Assembly: GCF_963678975.1 (NCBI RefSeq)
Contig: NC_089284.1
Coordinates: 805,001 to 869,000, forward strand
DNA from: Dysidea avara
Lineage: Eukaryota; Porifera; Demospongiae; Dictyoceratida; Dysideidae
Reading direction: 5' to 3'
Length of the DNA stretch: 64,000 nucleotides
Shown here: one piece after another, positions 63,729-64,000 of the stretch
How positions within the stretch are numbered: position 1 is the stretch's first letter
Layout: every line of letters begins with the position of its first letter
Position numbers and translations under genes: made by a program
The notes under the pieces: generated by a model
Told to the model about the DNA's origin: nothing
Database searches by the model: none
The model's input: the letters and a program-made list of their open reading frames with translations, nothing else

Positions 63729-64000
63729 CAGTGTTGGGAGTAACGCGTTACATAAGTAACACGTTACGTAATATTATTACTTTTGTGGTAACTAAGTAAT
63801 ATAACGAAATACCCTATAAAAACAGGTAATATAACTCAAGCTACTTTACTTACAGATGTAACGCGTTACCTAAGTAATATAGTTACTGTAACGAGTCTAA
63901 TATTACGTAATGTTATTACTACAAGTAACGAAGTTACTAATCTCGTTAGTTATCCTCTGAGTAACGCCTAGCCACAACAAAGTAACAAAGCCTACTTAAT
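63729..64000. mobile_element. probable hAT-like MITE end, cut by the window edge
   Basis: From CAGTGTTGGGAGTAACGCGT onward the sequence is a dense array of AGTAACGCGTTAC-type palindromic units to the window end. CAGTG at the boundary and the GTAACGCGTTAC subterminal repeats resemble hAT MITEs known from several animals. The right end is not in the window. Confidence 0.5.

Overview
The window is nuclear DNA of an invertebrate animal. Genes have GT-AG introns of under 100 bp to over 9 kb, and the coding exons encode standard animal proteins: SmD3, a PPM1D-type phosphatase, SERCA, Ran, bleomycin hydrolase and fructosamine-3-kinase. The AT-rich composition, the dense load of small inverted-repeat elements and the invertebrate-type BEL/Pao, Ty3/Gypsy, hAT and CR1-like elements fit an early-branching animal. 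A demosponge is my best guess; that is inference, not something the sequence proves.

Layout, left to right: (1) 1-4380, AT-rich DNA with a possible last exon of an unidentified minus-strand gene (743-816) and a dense CA-repeat cluster. (2) 4381-7892, SNRPD3 on plus in two exons. (3) 8172-9584, PPM1D-like phosphatase on plus in two exons. (4) 10027-36883, a complete SERCA calcium pump on minus in 24 coding exons giving 991 residues. Its introns hold a Ty3/Gypsy remnant, several inverted-repeat elements, a large tandem duplication, and a BEL/Pao retrotransposon with an internal inversion, itself split by a hAT transposon with a perfect 8-bp target duplication. (5) 36884-52310, about 15 kb without a recognised host gene, filled with MITEs, a SINE-like unit and LINE remnants. 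(6) 52311-53260, Ran GTPase on plus in four exons. (7) 53547-54468, an intronless, repeatedly frameshifted AcuC/HDAC-like gene on minus, whose start codon lies 26 bp from that of (8) bleomycin hydrolase on plus (54495-61570, seven exons). (9) 61837-63239, the last six exons of fructosamine-3-kinase on minus, its 5' end outside the window.

The genes do not form a pathway. They are housekeeping genes: splicing core, stress-phosphatase signalling, calcium storage, nuclear transport, peptide turnover and protein deglycation. PPM1D converges on SERCA, Ran on the HDAC-like gene, and BLMH on FN3K; the HDAC-like gene and BLMH are divergent. I found no CRISPR array, operon or evidently new multi-gene system. 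The most interesting structures are a small inverted-repeat element family with exact 9-bp target duplications (Mutator-like size) and 18-26-bp terminal similarity, the inverted BEL/Pao element with its nested hAT, the decayed HDAC-like gene sharing a 26-bp spacer with BLMH, and the SERCA exon structure including an 18-nt micro-exon. Splice coordinates were read by eye from GT-AG sites and reading-frame continuity and could be off by a base in places.
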